DNA from: Spirometra erinaceieuropaei
Lineage: Eukaryota; Platyhelminthes; Cestoda; Diphyllobothriidea; Diphyllobothriidae
DNA length: 64,000 nucleotides
NCBI GenBank assembly: GCA_902702965.1
Contig: CACRXP010001413.1
Span: 1 to 64,000, forward strand
Reading direction: 5' to 3'
The stretch's first letter is position 1; each line of letters starts with the position of its first letter. The notes under the pieces were generated by a model. The model was not told the DNA's origin and did not search any database. It saw only the letters and a program-made list of their open reading frames with translations. Positions 1 to 11,074 of this stretch are shown piece after piece. A program made the position numbers and the translations under genes.

Positions 1-837
1 AATGGAGTCTCAGCCCCCGGGCTCCTTTTAACCGTAAATGCAACCTTCCTCAGCACCAAAAATGCCTGCCTCTCAGGGTCGTAGTCTGCTCGCTCCTTTG
101 CAGTTACAAATTCCCTCCCTCACCCGTTTTACTTAACCGAGCCTCACTTTCCGTTGTTTTGTTATGATAGGTCAATTTTGATTCACCATAGAAATACAAT
201 CTTTTGTTTTTTATTTATTGGGTCGTATTGTAGATCTCTTTACGCCTGCCGACAATTAAGACTGTATTTACCCTCTCAGACACCCCTGTGCGTTTGTTTT
301 TCCCTACCAATGCCGCCTCCCCCCCCCCCCTCCCTCCGTGAAGGCTCTTTGTACATATTTTGTCGAAAATCATATTTTGTTATTTTGTGGATCCAACCAA
401 TTACAGCTAAGAGCTGACTTTCCCGCCTCGCCTTTAATTGCAGCAAATTTTCGGAAAAGTAGGCTTCTCTCCATCGTCCAGAAATTTTATCAAAACGATT
501 GCTTGCTCGAAAGCTGCCGCAGCATAAAGTAATACATCTCCCTATAGCCTGCCTTATTGACTCAGGCCTCTCGCGTATTTTGACACATTAAGCAGTGCGC
601 TCTGGATATTTTTCGAGGCAGTCTCCGGAGGCCATGAAGACTACGAATTTGGCTTCTGACTTTACCGCTGAAACTCATATAAGTAAGTCAAGCTTCTTTA
701 TCTCGAAAATGGACCTTAGTTGTGCCGTTGAGGGCGCAGTGGTGAACTGTGTGGTATTTATTTGCTGGTAAGGGAGACTGCCTCTGCACCCAGATCTTTG
801 TATCTCAAATTGCAAGACAAAGCCTTGCGGTCGGAAG
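1..837. other. No recognisable gene; short poly-C run
   Basis: I see no conserved protein motif on either strand. A run of twelve C (319-330) sits in a pyrimidine-rich stretch. Open frames here are short and have no family signature. The right edge is set by the proposed Gypsy LTR remnant at 838. Confidence 0.4.
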
Positions 838-890
838 CAGATAGGAATTATGAACACGCATCCGTGGCCTTGACCGTTCGCTTTTCATGC
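838..890 (-). repeat. Candidate 3' LTR remnant of the Gypsy element
   Basis: The segment beginning ATAGGAATTATGAACACGC matches 6062 onward (ATAGGAGTTCTGAATACGC) in the same orientation, with about 9 mismatches in 41 positions, then similarity fades. Its position beyond the integrase end fits a 3' LTR. It could also be an unrelated dispersed repeat. Confidence 0.4.
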
Positions 891-1446
891 GCATCCAGTG
901 CATCCCTACCCCCTTGAAGTGGACAGTGTCGGGAAGGGGGAAGAAACAGTTGATAGCTAACACGAATTTTCTACTGGTTTCCGTCCTGAAATCGTTGACC
1001 GGGTTTGCGGATCCGGGTCAGTCGTCTCAAGGCGGTATTTTCGATATCTGCGTCCCTTTGCGATGTCAATGGCTCCTCCACCCTCTAGCTGGTGCTGGTC
1101 GGGGTAGTAGGAGGATGGGAGCATACGCCTCGGCTAACAGTGTGGGGATCAGCGTAGACGGTAGACATTCTGTCATCGGGACGCCGGAATTAACACCAGT
1201 GTTGGCTGTCAGTTTGAGCGTCTAGCGCTTTTCTCTTTCTAAATCCGCGCGGCTGCAGACTTGGCTCGGATGTCGGCGCCGACTAACGCCAGTTCTAGTA
1301 GTTGTTCCTCCCTTCTTCGAACTGCGGCCGGACACCTGCATCCCTTCTAATCAGATCTTTTATGATGATTTTCGCTAAGCTTGAGGGTTCAAGATCGGAT
1401 GCGCACGTCATACCGTTGTCTTTTTTATATAACATACGTCGAAGAA

Positions 1447-2255
1447 TTAAGCAGATCGAATCGTCTGTTCAACTGCTACCCAAAAATAAACTGCAGGCAG
1501 TGAGCCGGTTGAGTCATTTGGTGTTGTACGGTAACTGAACAAAAGACACGAAAACTTAGCGGGTAAGTCCATTTGTGTCAGTTTGGCTAACCTGTGTTCC
1601 AACTGAACTGCGTGGTACGACATGGTGGTTAATTGCTTAATTTCATTTTCTCCGCAGTCTCTACACTGTGCATCCGTAAATACCGAGCTACTGTCTGAAC
1701 CGACCATTTCAGGCACTCCAAAGGTAGAGAAAACAGATTGTAACTTGTTGATTGTAGTCATTGAAGGACAGGAATTTCCGGTAAGAACTCCGTCGACTCA
1801 TTTGGTGTGGGCGTCAGTCGCCACCAAAACCATGTAGCCCTGGAATGGTCCGAAATAATCAGTGTATACTCTCTCACGAGTCAGTCCAGACCCAAGGTTT
1901 CAGGGGCACCGTCGGCAGTCATCTGTGTTATTTGATACACGAGACTGGCTTTTTACCATTGCTTCAATGTCTTGGTCGATCCCTGGCCACCAAGCAGCCA
2001 CGGGTCAGGGCTCTCATTCTAACTGCATTTGAGGATGGCCTGTCGGTCTTGCGGTGGTACAACTATGCGATTGCCCCAAAGCATGCATCCGTCTTGCATG
2101 TGCAATTCCTTCTGACGATTGTAGGATGGTTGAGAATCAGCGGAGGAGGAGGTGGAGGACAACCATCCAAGCTGTAAAGATCTTTTGCTCAAGTTTAAAG
2201 ATGGTCCCCCTATTTCCACTGTGAGTTTACGGGGGGCGTTGAATAAGTTCCGCAA
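1447..2255 (-). pseudogene. Gypsy integrase (zinc-binding region and DDE core), broken
   Basis: At 2255-2019 the minus strand reads a segment with LHMQDGCMLWGNRIVVPPQ, the conserved stretch just before the HHCC zinc-binding domain of Ty3/Gypsy integrases. Further on, after stops, come YTDYFGPFQGYMVLVATDAH, the start of the catalytic core with its first Asp, and FGVPEMVGSDSSSVFT, the second Asp block. Near 1540-1500 SYRTTPNDSTGSLPA matches the conserved Gypsy core end. Frames change at least twice and stops interrupt it, so no functional protein is made. Confidence 0.72.
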
Positions 2256-3079
2256 AAGATCCGCGGTTACAAAAGCTAGGCGTCAGCCGCTACGTTTGCA
2301 CCACTCGTGGCATATCTCATGGCATATGTGTAGGCAGAAAGAGCAAGTGCCTATCCTTGCATTCTTGGTGAGGACATTTTCGTATACCTCGTTTTCCCCC
2401 AAAAACCCAAGAGAGGTCATTACTCAATGTGGATCTCGAACGGTCAGTCAAAAAGATACAAACGGAGGCGTTTTAGACCAAACAGTATTGCTAAGGCCTC
2501 TTTATCCGGTTGTGAATAGTTGGTTTCGCCTGGGATGTGCTTCTAGATGCAAAGACAGTCGGCATCATGACGCCAGGAGGCATCCGATGCATGCGAACCG
2601 AATCCATTCCGTACGGGGGCGCGTCAAATTTCAGTCGAATAGGCCTTTTGGGATCGTAGTGAATGAGGCGAGGTGAGGATTTAAGAGCCGCCTTTGCCTG
2701 CTCAAAAGCTCTTTATTAGAGTTCCGAGCAGTTCAAGCGACAAATATCCTCTGGCGATAAACGGGCTTGAAATTTCAGTTGGGCTCTGGACTATGGGCAT
2801 CCCGTATTTCAAGGGGTTCACCTTAGATACCAAAAGGGGTTGATTGTAGGGGTAGTGCTGAGGTTGCGGTTAAGGCTAGGCTTGCGAGGTTTAGTATTAG
2901 GGTCGGGATTAAAATTAGGACACAGGAATAGGAACCCTTTGGAATTTATCACTAGATCGCCTGCAGTACTGGAGGGTCTATACTCCCATGTTCGACCCAG
3001 GATTGTAGCCGACGGATTTATGAAGACCGAAATAGGTAACCAACCCACGCCATGACCATAATCGACAAATATTACTGGG
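2256..3079 (-). other. Gypsy RT/RNase H interval, strongly decayed, with inserted repeat
   Basis: This part lies between the recognisable RT and integrase and should hold RNase H, but I cannot read convincing motifs. The sub-segment 2840-2990 contains degenerate GGGTTA-like hexamers and resembles 20818-20890, so a dispersed repeat may be inserted here. Confidence 0.35.
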
Positions 3080-3775
3080 ACACCGCGAAGTTTTCGTGGG
3101 TTTGGGCTTATGTTTTAGTGAATGGAGGCCAGTTTTATCACCTTAAAGCCGAAGTATTCCACCAAGTTAGCAAGGAAATGTTATTTGTCTTTCCTGAGTC
3201 TGAAGCCGGCTCCTTCTAAATGTGCCAACGCTATGTTTAGAGTCCCCATTTAACTATCTTCTGATGAACCGGTTATTAATTTATTGCGAAGATATTTGTG
3301 AACGCAGGTCATGTCCTTTATGAAGCTATCAATCGAGCATTGAAGTCAGCGGGTAGTAGAACTTACTCCAAACGGTAGTCTTTTGTATCGAAACAAACTT
3401 CAGTGCGCGCTGATTATTGTGGCGTCTCCGCAGTCTGTACAAATGACGTCTTGGCCGTAAGCATGTGCCAGGTCCCACTTAAATTATTGACCACTGGGGA
3501 GAAATACGCACAGACCCTCGATGCGCTGGAGAAGATAAGGAGTTAGCTTAGTTGTGGAGTTCATCTTCAACGTTCAGCCTCCGCAGATAGGTATGGAAGC
3601 ATCGGATTTAAGAACAGAGTCTATTGGGACTGTCCGTGCTGAATATTATGCAGGTTCGATTATACCCGTATGTAATCCAATTCTTCGGCCTTCGCTGTAA
3701 ATACAAAGGGGACTGAGCGAACTTTGACGAACCGGGGCTGAACATCTGGTTTAAAATTGAATTCCATCGATGCAC
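3080..3775 (-). pseudogene. Gypsy reverse transcriptase, broken
   Basis: Pieces in shifting frames of the minus strand match Ty3/Gypsy RT in order: VPFVFTAKAEELDYI (N-terminal), LKSDASIPICG, LFRYKRLPFGVSS, and further on GAGFRLRKDK followed by VEYFGFKV. The catalytic YLDD block is not preserved. At least four stops and several frame changes show long neutral decay. RT copies RNA into DNA in the cytoplasmic particle of an active element; this copy cannot. Confidence 0.68.
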
Positions 3776-3794
3776 GGTGGTAGTTGGTAATTGA

Positions 3795-4068
3795 GTCGTC
3801 ATGGGACACAGAAGACATACATTTGATCCTGTTCTGTCCGAGGAGACTTGGTCGTTGGCTTTCTCTTTCTACGTGGGCCAGTAAACAGTGGAGTTCTCCA
3901 TTGTGTTCATATTTGACCCTAAAGACCCCTCGGACTTCTAAGCTCCATCCAGTATAACTACAAAGAGTTGAGCATACAGGAAGGAGATGGGGAAATTTCC
4001 GAAGGGAGGCTTCGTTGATGAGAGCAACAGCTGAGCCAGCGTCGATGTCAACCTTCCCGAGATGGCGA
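3795..4068 (-). pseudogene. Gypsy aspartic protease, fragment
   Basis: The minus strand reads VDIDAGSAVALINEASLRKF, the retropepsin active-site region; the expected D-T/S-G reads D-A-G here, so the catalytic motif is altered. Downstream LLGQNRIKC matches the usual LLGRNWL-type flap end. The 5' side is cut at 4068 by the foldback element; the gag part of the same element resumes at 5067. Confidence 0.68.
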
Positions 4069-4444
4069 CAGTGAGTTACCTAACTCATGAAATGTTGGCT
4101 GAAATTCTGAAATGCGTTTTCGATTAGGGAGGGTCACTTGGTCGCGGTTGTAATACTGACTATCTTACGGCATACTCTTATAACATTTTGGACTCGGCAG
4201 GATGTCGGCTATTAAATGCACTTCTTTTCAATCTCCTATAGAAAGCGTACTCGGTAAGAAATGACTACTTAAGTAGCATGCATTCTTCCCATTCATTTTC
4301 GATAGTCTTGCAAATTCAAAAATATTTTATAGAATCCATAACTAAAAATATGCTCTCTTTTAGTCAATCAATAGAGAATCACGTCTTCTTTATATTTTAT
4401 ACTTAAGGAAGAATTATAATTAGGTTATAAAAAAGTTCCTAATT
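4069..4444 (+). repeat. Left inverted arm of foldback element
   Basis: It matches the reverse complement of 4687-5063 with scattered mismatches and small indels, for example around ACTACTTAAGTAG and the stretch near GTATAAAATATAAAGAAGAC. Arms of this length are unusual for a simple MITE and would form a very long hairpin. Confidence 0.85.
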
Positions 4445-4686
4445 ATGAGACTTTTTAAGACCGCGAAATGTCAATTCACATAGCATCTTACCTGGACGTT
4501 TACCACTGCTTCTCATGAAAATTACAATATGGTTCGCATCCATTGCAAAATGTTATGGACTTTGTATGATATCTCTTTCGTGGCATAGAAAAATATGTGA
4601 TTTTCTTTACGCGGAACGCATGAACCTTGCAGACTGAAATTACTAAGCGCTAATACAACGAATGATCGGGCTCCAACTTATTCAGC

Positions 4687-5063
4687 AATTAGAAAACTTT
4701 TTTAAAACTTAGTTATACTCCTTCCTTAAGTATAAAATATAAAGAAGACGTGATTCTCTATTGATTGACTAAAAGAAAGCATATTTTTGTTTGTGGTTTC
4801 TATAAAATATATTTGAATTTGCAAGACCATCGAAAATCAATGGGAGAAATGCATGCTACTTAAGTAGTCATTTTTTACCGAGTACGCTTTCTACAGGAGA
4901 TTGAAAAGAAGTGCATTTAAAAGCCGACATCCTGCCGAGTCCAAAATGTTATAAGAGTATGCCGTAAGATAGTCCGTATTACAACCGCGACCAAGTGATC
5001 CTTCCTAATCGAAAACGCATTTCAGAATTCCAGCCAACATTTCATGAGTTAGGTAACTCACTG
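4687..5063 (-). repeat. Right inverted arm of foldback element
   Basis: Complement of the left arm; the homology ends sharply at the terminal CACTG and the CGA duplication. Differences between the arms suggest the element is old. Confidence 0.85.
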
Positions 5064-5066
5064 CGA

Positions 5067-5950
5067 TTAACCGGAAGCGTGTTGGTTAAGGGCGACTGGA
5101 GCGACGTGTCCGCTGAAAGCATTGGGATTATCGCCTCGTCTGTTCCAGCTGGATTAGGGTAGGTGGTAAGCCTGTTTGATAGTTTCCCCACGCTTTTTGA
5201 TAAAACGTACTTGCTCGATATGGCCTTGTTTATTGCAAAACCCTCGAACTGTCTTCTGATGTCTACAGTCTGACCAACGAATGTAATGCTGATTACACAG
5301 GTAGGATTTTAGTTGTTGTGAAGGAGTTGATGGTTGTCGTTTAGGTGAAACGACTAATATTGATGGTCAAGTCGACTTCCAATTCACGTTCCGGAGATGA
5401 TATCACTCCAGTTATTGACTGGTTCAGCCTCTGGAAGCGTCGTACACGCTCCTGGTGATTGGCGATATCACGGGCCTCTCTCCGTGACATGTTCCTCTTC
5501 TTTGATAAGGGGTTTTCACGACTTCGGTGAGCAAACTAACGATCAATAGCTGGAAGACCATTATATGCTCTAATTTGCCCGCCTTTTTTCAATTTATACC
5601 GGTAATATTAGATGGGGAGAGCCTGATTTGTAATAAAGCCGCCGATGTTTTGAGTGGATTCCTGATGCATTTGACCTAACAGACAGCGGCTTTGGATGAC
5701 GCTGTCTTTTCTGCCCCGCTGTGACTCCAGCTTGATGAATGCCGTCTGAAACTTGAAAACTTCGAAGTATGGCTGTCCCAACTTTCCAAGATTGGTCCCC
5801 AGAATTTAGAGGTACCGTTCAGTGTAATCCTGGGCGGCAACACGAGAATCAGTTCAATATAATCCTCAAATGTCTTTTCCGATTGTCGCCAAGAGTCATT
5901 CGCTGTTTCAAGAGTGTTTTTCGGCCGGAAGGGCAATGGTTTAAGCAACC
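5067..5950 (-). pseudogene. Gypsy gag with zinc-knuckle-like segment, broken
   Basis: At 5948-5676 the minus strand encodes a 90-residue open stretch beginning LKPLPFRPKNTLETA and containing the motif SEKTFEDYIELIL, as in the N-terminal capsid part of flatworm Gypsy gag. Near 5300-5200 a segment with FCNKQGHIEQVRF resembles a CCHC zinc knuckle followed by a basic tail, with the last Cys replaced. This gag would continue into the protease at 4068 if the foldback element were absent, which is why I assign both to one element. Confidence 0.55.
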
Positions 5951-6061
5951 CTGACGTGTACTAAGCACAGGAGACGGCACAAGCTGACAACCTTAGAAGA
6001 CACGGCAGAGTATATGGCATTGAGGAAGTCTCATAGGCTGGAGGGTAGTTAATCAACAAAT

Positions 6062-6112
6062 AGGAGTTCTGAATACGCGTCCATGACGTCGACCGCTCGA
6101 TCGTCATAGGTC
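6062..6112 (-). repeat. Candidate 5' LTR remnant of the Gypsy element
   Basis: Direct-repeat partner of 838-890, located just outside gag, the expected place for the 5' LTR of a minus-strand element. Confidence 0.4.
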
Positions 6113-6869
6113 ACGTACAGTCAGCATACAGTGAACATAAAATCCCTGCATCAGCATTAAGAGAGAGGAAGAATTGTAAGTCCTTAAATGAAGGAAATTG
6201 TAAACTCCTGACCAGTTCTGTTGTTCTTCGCGGTGCTTTCTCCAGTAGATCACAATTTCTATGCATCGGACAAAGTCGAATCTAAATGAAGAATTCTAAG
6301 ATTTGTCCCAAGAGTCTGTTTATCAAAATAAACTTCGAATCTCCTGGTCGCACCAAGGATAATTACGGTCTTTCCTGATATCCTAGTAGAGGGGGAATGT
6401 GGCTTAGGGGTAGAAGGCGCCTAGCTGACCATGCATACTTGTTCGCCTATTGTTTCGACAGGATAAACCCTATGTGATAGCGAGTCCTCCGGCGCGGATC
6501 TAAAGAAATCATACCTTTCATGAAAGGCTTTCCCGGAAGTGACTAAATACCCCGAGCCAGCCGGAATAAGCAAAGTCTACAAGCCCGTCTCCGCCGGTAG
6601 TTGGTGTGACCGAAAGATCTCATTCGTGTTCAGAGGACATAAGCTGTTGTTAAATGACTTCAACGCAATTTCGGAGAGAATGAATAAGTCGGAGAAACCG
6701 ATCAAAGACTGCAGTCTCGACTGCACGATCACCAATTACTGCTTCGAAATCTAGATCCAAAATCAGGTGTGTGAGATAGAGAAAGAGAGATAGAGAGAGA
6801 GGGAGATCGTTCATCGCGAGCGAGGACGTCCACCATGTGCCCCACGAGGTTGGCGTAGGGGCGGTGAAT
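6113..6869. other. No recognisable gene; GA-rich simple repeat at 6770-6807
   Basis: A 71-codon open frame (6539-6754, plus, starting with GTG) has no family signature I recognise. A GAGA-type purine repeat occupies 6770-6807, directly before the RTE tail fragment. Confidence 0.4.
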
Positions 6870-8530
6870 TGCGCTTAGAGTGTTGCAGCCTTACGCAGCA
6901 TCTGCTGCACCCTCTCCTCTCCCCTCACCAGTATCCGATGGCAAGGCAATGTCAAGGTGACCGGAGGTAGGCTCGAGCACAGCGGCTGACAAAGATAAGG
7001 GGCCCGTCTGTACGTGTCACATCCGACCTGGACCTCCCGCAAAATATAACAGATTTTCACAGAGTAGGAAGCGACTCGAATCTCACGTTCGTGAGTGTCA
7101 TAGGTCACATTAGGAAAGAGCCATTGAGCTTGGCTCCCATTTCTCGAGCCAGTCATCCCACAAACATACACATCGACAGTTCGGCCGTCGTTGCCGACGA
7201 GGTCCACCTTTGCTCCAATAAAAAGTGAAGCGGACATGATGACTTTCGCGTGAATTAGTTTATAGTGATAGTAAACTTGTGCAGCATCTACCGCACTCCA
7301 TCTTACACGCTCCCCAAGTAGAGCCGGTGTCAAGACAGAGTCAAGAAGACCGGAGGCGAGGGGCGCAGGTGTATGACACGATCGAGCCCGTACCTTGGCA
7401 TTGCACACCACACCCCCTGGTCCACACAGCAAATGACCACGTTTTGACCAAAAACAGCAGCAACAACAATAACAACACCCCAACAGAGGTCAGAAGGATG
7501 ATGGTGACTGGGCAGCCATGCTCACCACCTGCATACCCATCGGGAGCGCAAGCGCATCTACCGGTGACAGGGAAATGCCAGCACATTCCAGGCTGCGAGT
7601 GTCATGGTTTGCTGATACTGACATTGCGCACGCTTTCAGACCTTTTGACCTCGAAGGGTGACACGTGGTCCTATATTAAGCTTGGGCCGTCATCCTTCAA
7701 GGCTGGATAACCAAACAGTCGCCAACTAAGAGGCACTACCCATAATGCACCTGCACACTCGGATTACTTAAGAAGGGGCCGCGACAGCCTGGCTCTCAGC
7801 CCATCAGTCAGCCACTCCACACAAACGCACACAACTGGGCAGACTGCATAGACTGAGTTGGGACGTCAGTCAGCAGCATTTCAAGACACGGCGCTCGGTG
7901 CACCGTGATAGTCTCAGACTCGGATCACATACGCAGCAGAGAAGCCGCATGGAGAAAGAGTCGAGAAGCACACTTCCCAATTGCCTGGAAGGTGGAAATT
8001 GGGTACTTGTGATGGGTGGTGGTGTTGTGGGGTGCAAGTGCTGGTGGGGGAACGTGTGGTGGTGTGATGTAGCTGGCGATTGTCTACCGCAGGTTTTCGT
8101 GGACGCGCGTGTGGCCGATTAGGCTCACGCGGTGGCTGAATGTGCGAAGGCAGCGGAGGCGGATGCGGTGAGTGTAGGTTGGTGCTCCAGGCGCTGGTTC
8201 GCGAGTCTTCGTGCGATGACTTCGCACGTGACAGATCAGATCAGTGTGTGAGGTGAATGCGCGTGGACAGTATTAATGATCAGACCGAAGTTGTCTCAGG
8301 CGGCGGCGAAGTGATCCATGCTCCTTTGCATGTCCCCTTCCGAGGTGGTGTTGGGGGCGCAGTCATCGGCGAAAAGATTTCGTGGGCGATGGTTGTGGAT
8401 ACAACCGACTTAAAGTGCATCCGCCGTTGGTTGAGCAGGTGGCCGTCCGTCCTGTAAGCGATGCGGATCTCGGGGCGTTAGATCTGTTATCATGGGAATG
8501 CGTTGATGTGCCGTGGGGATGAGTTCGTGG
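6870..8530 (-). mobile_element. RTE-like retrotransposon 3' fragment
   Basis: On the minus strand 8500-8260 encodes part of the RT: GHLLNQRRMHF and then, after a frame change, LFADDC, the catalytic FADD motif of non-LTR RTs, followed by NTTSEGDMQRSMDHF. The sequence then jumps, by deletion, to the C-terminal zinc-finger end at 8250-8080 (GHTRVHENLR then stop) and a long 3' tail to about 6870. The tail matches the plus-strand tail of the copy at 17.34-18.45 kb over about 1.1 kb. A GTT-type simple repeat (7446-7475) lies in the tail. Confidence 0.72.
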
Positions 8531-9099
8531 CGGTCTGCTCTCTCAGTTGCCATTGTGACCGTTTACCAATTCCATCAGTCCACATATCATTCCCCTGTCA
8601 AGCGAGTGCTTGAGCCGCGCACAACTTAGGGCCAGCAAGACGGGGGCTCGAGGTCAATCTATACTGCATACTTAGTTGATTGTTTGTAGGCAGGCCAAGC
8701 CCAGGCGCACTCGCGCGTTTCGCGAAGGCCCAACAGGCTCAACGTCTGTCTCTTGCCCGGTCAAACGACTTGCTACCTCCGCCTGATGAGCTGTGTCCAC
8801 GCTCTTTCATCTCGGCAAAGTTTGTCCAAACAACTCCGTCTCCCCTGTGTTTTGATTCGTGAACCTTTCAGCCCATCGTAAATCGACAAGTTCCTCAAAG
8901 CCGGCTTCATTCTCACTTTCTTTGCTCGTATACCAGTTGACTGTCCGATCCTGCCAGTCATCCAATGCTGGGACTGGACACAGTGGTTGACAGAGCTTCG
9001 GCAAACCGTCGAAATGTGCCACACACGACCTGGTCGGACATCAGGTTGTGCCAAAGAATGTGCTTCTCACTGAACCGATCGGCGCATTTACTTTTCACG
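8531..9099. other. RTE-derived or unassigned spacer
   Basis: The stretch between two minus-strand RTE fragments. A 93-codon frame at 9054-8773 (minus) has no signature I recognise; the interval may be RTE tail sequence of the copy ending near 9170. Confidence 0.3.
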
Positions 9100-9169
9100 C
9101 GTCGGATTATGTAAGAAGGGTAAGTTTCCGGTGTATGGCCTCGTGGGATAAGGTCTGCAGCGTTTTACC

Positions 9170-9640
9170 GTAGGTTTTCATGAAGGTCCATAAGGCTGTA
9201 TAGGCCCCTGCAATGGTGGGATGTCCTTAGGCAGTGTGTGCAAATGAAGCGGGTGTGACAGGTGGGTATGGGGGCTCCTGACATCAGTCTCAGCGCGATG
9301 GAATCGCAAGTGCCCAATCATGCCGATGCGTTGTACAAATTTGCGGTGACTGTAAGGAAAAATGAAATTATAGCAGGTGAGCTGGCAGTGTTGCGACGTT
9401 ATTATTTGTGACGGCGTTGGTGGGGAACCTGGTAGTGCTGGCGGTAGAGGAGTTTTGATGTGCATAGGTTAGGCTTGTCGTAATGACATTGCAATGAATT
9501 ACACTGACATGGATATCCGCATAGCCAAATAGACCTATACGGCGTCTCAATATCCCGAGACATCGTAAACGGTTGAGGCACGTATGACGAGTGTAGGTTG
9601 AGGATACAGGCGCTGGTTCGTCAGTTCTGTGTAATGAGTT
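9170..9640 (-). pseudogene. RTE C-terminal zinc-finger region, broken
   Basis: The minus strand reads RRRIGLFGYADIH, then HRKFVQRIGMIGHLRFHRAE, which are remnants of the C2H2 fingers (consensus C-x2-C-x-R-T-F-x-x-R-I-G-L-x-G-H-x-R-x-H). The first Cys pair is lost in the second finger. The frame ends with LHENLR and a stop near 9170, the usual C-terminus of this family. These fingers are thought to bind nucleic acid during target-primed reverse transcription; that role is inferred. Confidence 0.65.
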
Positions 9641-9849
9641 CCCAAGCGAACGGCCAAGCCTTCACGCGACAAAAAAATCCGATTACAACGGCGACATTAC
9701 AGCAGCTGGCGGTGAGGGCAGCGGCGGTAGTGTTTTGTAGGGGTGTCCTCTCTGATATTACTAGTCGCGGTGTTTTGTGGAATGAGGGGCGAGTTGGTTG
9801 CGTTGACATTGCGCCGGGTCCGCGGATGCTGAACAAAGCAAATTCATGT

Positions 9850-10860
9850 CTGGGACGTCCGCTAACAGTTTGGACACGATGGCAGGGTTCGATCCTGAGA
9901 ACGCCGGTCACTTCTAAGATTCCAATGTTTGAGATCCTTCCCTGCCCCTTCGCCATCGGTATCCTTCGAAGGCAGTTGCGGTGAGAATGCTCAGGCCTTC
10001 TGGTGTGGCCCTCACAAACAGTCCAAGTCTTCGAGCAGTACAAGAGTGCTGCCAGGACAACAGCTATATATATCCTGGGTTTTGCGTCGAGTGGGATGTC
10101 ATAACCGTTCCCAAGACGTTGCTGGCCTCGGCAATCCGACTTGCCATCTTGTCCTCGGCCGTGATGTTTCTGGAAGTTGTGCCCCTAAGTTACGCAAAAC
10201 TGTCCACTGCCGCAGAAGGAATTCTAATGAAATGATACAAAATTCGGTGTACTCAGTATTTGGCGCCGGTCGGCGCATTACCATGGTCTTCTACGTGCTG
10301 ATGGCCAGGCCGAAGTTGAAGCAGCCGAAAGCGAAGAGGTTCACACTCCGCTGCGTGTCCTCTCCCCTCACGGTGTTTAGAATGCAGTAATTTACACACA
10401 ATGTGTCATGAACGCTGTCCTTGCATGCCCCTGAATACGCTTGCAGGCGACCGATGTTTAACAGTCCTTCATCGATTCGGTAGTTGACATCGATCACCGA
10501 CCGCTCCTCAAAGACAGCGTCCATTAGCAAAAGGGAGAACATTAGTATGAGCAAACAGCCTTGCTCCCTTCCACTGGTCATGGCCCATGCTCCAAAGATT
10601 ATCCCGTTGCCAGTGACACGAGTTACCACCCCGTAATGAAGTTATCTTGCTATTTCCCTAAATCGCTCAGGGCATCCGAACTTCAACATGATTTTCCTGA
10701 GTCCATTGCAGTTTACTGTTTCAAAGCCCTTCGTCAAATTGACGAATGAGGTGAAAAAGTTGATCTTTACCTCTTGGCACTTTTCCCAAAGCTGGCAGGT
10801 CTCAGAGGTGATGTCTGCGAGTCCGCAGTGTTTTCTGAATCGCACTGTGATTCTCAAAGA
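9850..10860 (-). pseudogene. RTE reverse transcriptase, catalytically dead
   Basis: At 10857-10642 the minus strand reads NLTKGFETVN and IMLKFGCPERF, equivalent to the A motif region (consensus DLTKAFDTVN), with the catalytic Asp changed to Glu. At 10629-10291 MVTRVTGNGI and the downstream HDTLCVNYCILNT correspond to the C motif, where FADD has become CVNY. At 10043 onward YCSKTWTVCEGHTRR and NCLRRIP match the post-RT connection. Both catalytic motifs are lost, so the copy is inactive. Confidence 0.75.
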
Positions 10861-11074
10861 GGTCTCTGATCCAGATTTGCATGCAGGCGATTGAGCAGAG
10901 CACGGGCGCTGTGTTTCCTATGATGCTGAAAAACGATACGCCACCGTTATTATCACGGAGTTGTCACTTCACCTTATGTTTATGAATTTGCACGCTGGCG
11001 GCATCCTTGAAGTCATGGGTGATGTGTACTTGTTGTAATGTCTCCTGTAATAGAGAGGTAAGCTTTTTCATTAT

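Larger units (their letters stand above)
4069..5063. mobile_element. Foldback / MITE-like DNA element, 995 bp
   Basis: Two long inverted arms (4069-4444 and 4687-5063) enclose a 242-bp AT-rich spacer without coding potential. The ends are CAGTGAGTTACC and its complement. The trinucleotide CGA flanks both sides (4066-4068 and 5064-5066), which reads as a 3-bp target duplication. Each end also contains a small palindrome, GAGTTA-CC-TAACTC. It carries no transposase, so it must have been mobilised in trans. The 3-bp duplication with CAGTG/CACTG termini is compatible with CACTA/EnSpm-type elements, but the superfamily is not proven. It interrupts the Gypsy element. Confidence 0.85.
838..6112 (-). 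mobile_element. Decayed Ty3/Gypsy LTR retrotransposon
   Basis: Reading the minus strand from about 5950 down to about 1440 gives, in the canonical Gypsy order, gag with a zinc-knuckle-like segment, aspartic protease, reverse transcriptase, integrase zinc-binding region and integrase core. Stops and frameshifts are frequent, so the element is dead. It is split between gag and protease by a foldback element at 4069-5063. A roughly 41-bp direct repeat outside the coding part (838-878 and 6062-6102, about 78% identical by eye) is the best candidate for LTR remnants; true LTR ends are not resolved. Protease, RT and integrase are recognised with fair certainty, the outer limits are inferred. Confidence 0.72.

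Noticed and set aside
4069..5063. An hAT element because of the CAGTG end
   Set aside because: hAT insertions have 8-bp duplications; the flanking eight bases do not match, only CGA does.
6875..7483. A 202-codon minus-strand open frame as a host gene
   Set aside because: It lies in the RTE 3' tail and its homologue at 17.9-18.5 kb does not keep the reading frame.
7341..7586. A Leu-rich membrane-segment-like frame on the minus strand
   Set aside because: The leucines come from a GTT/TTG simple repeat in the non-coding RTE tail; the copy at 18.1 kb has the same texture in a different frame.
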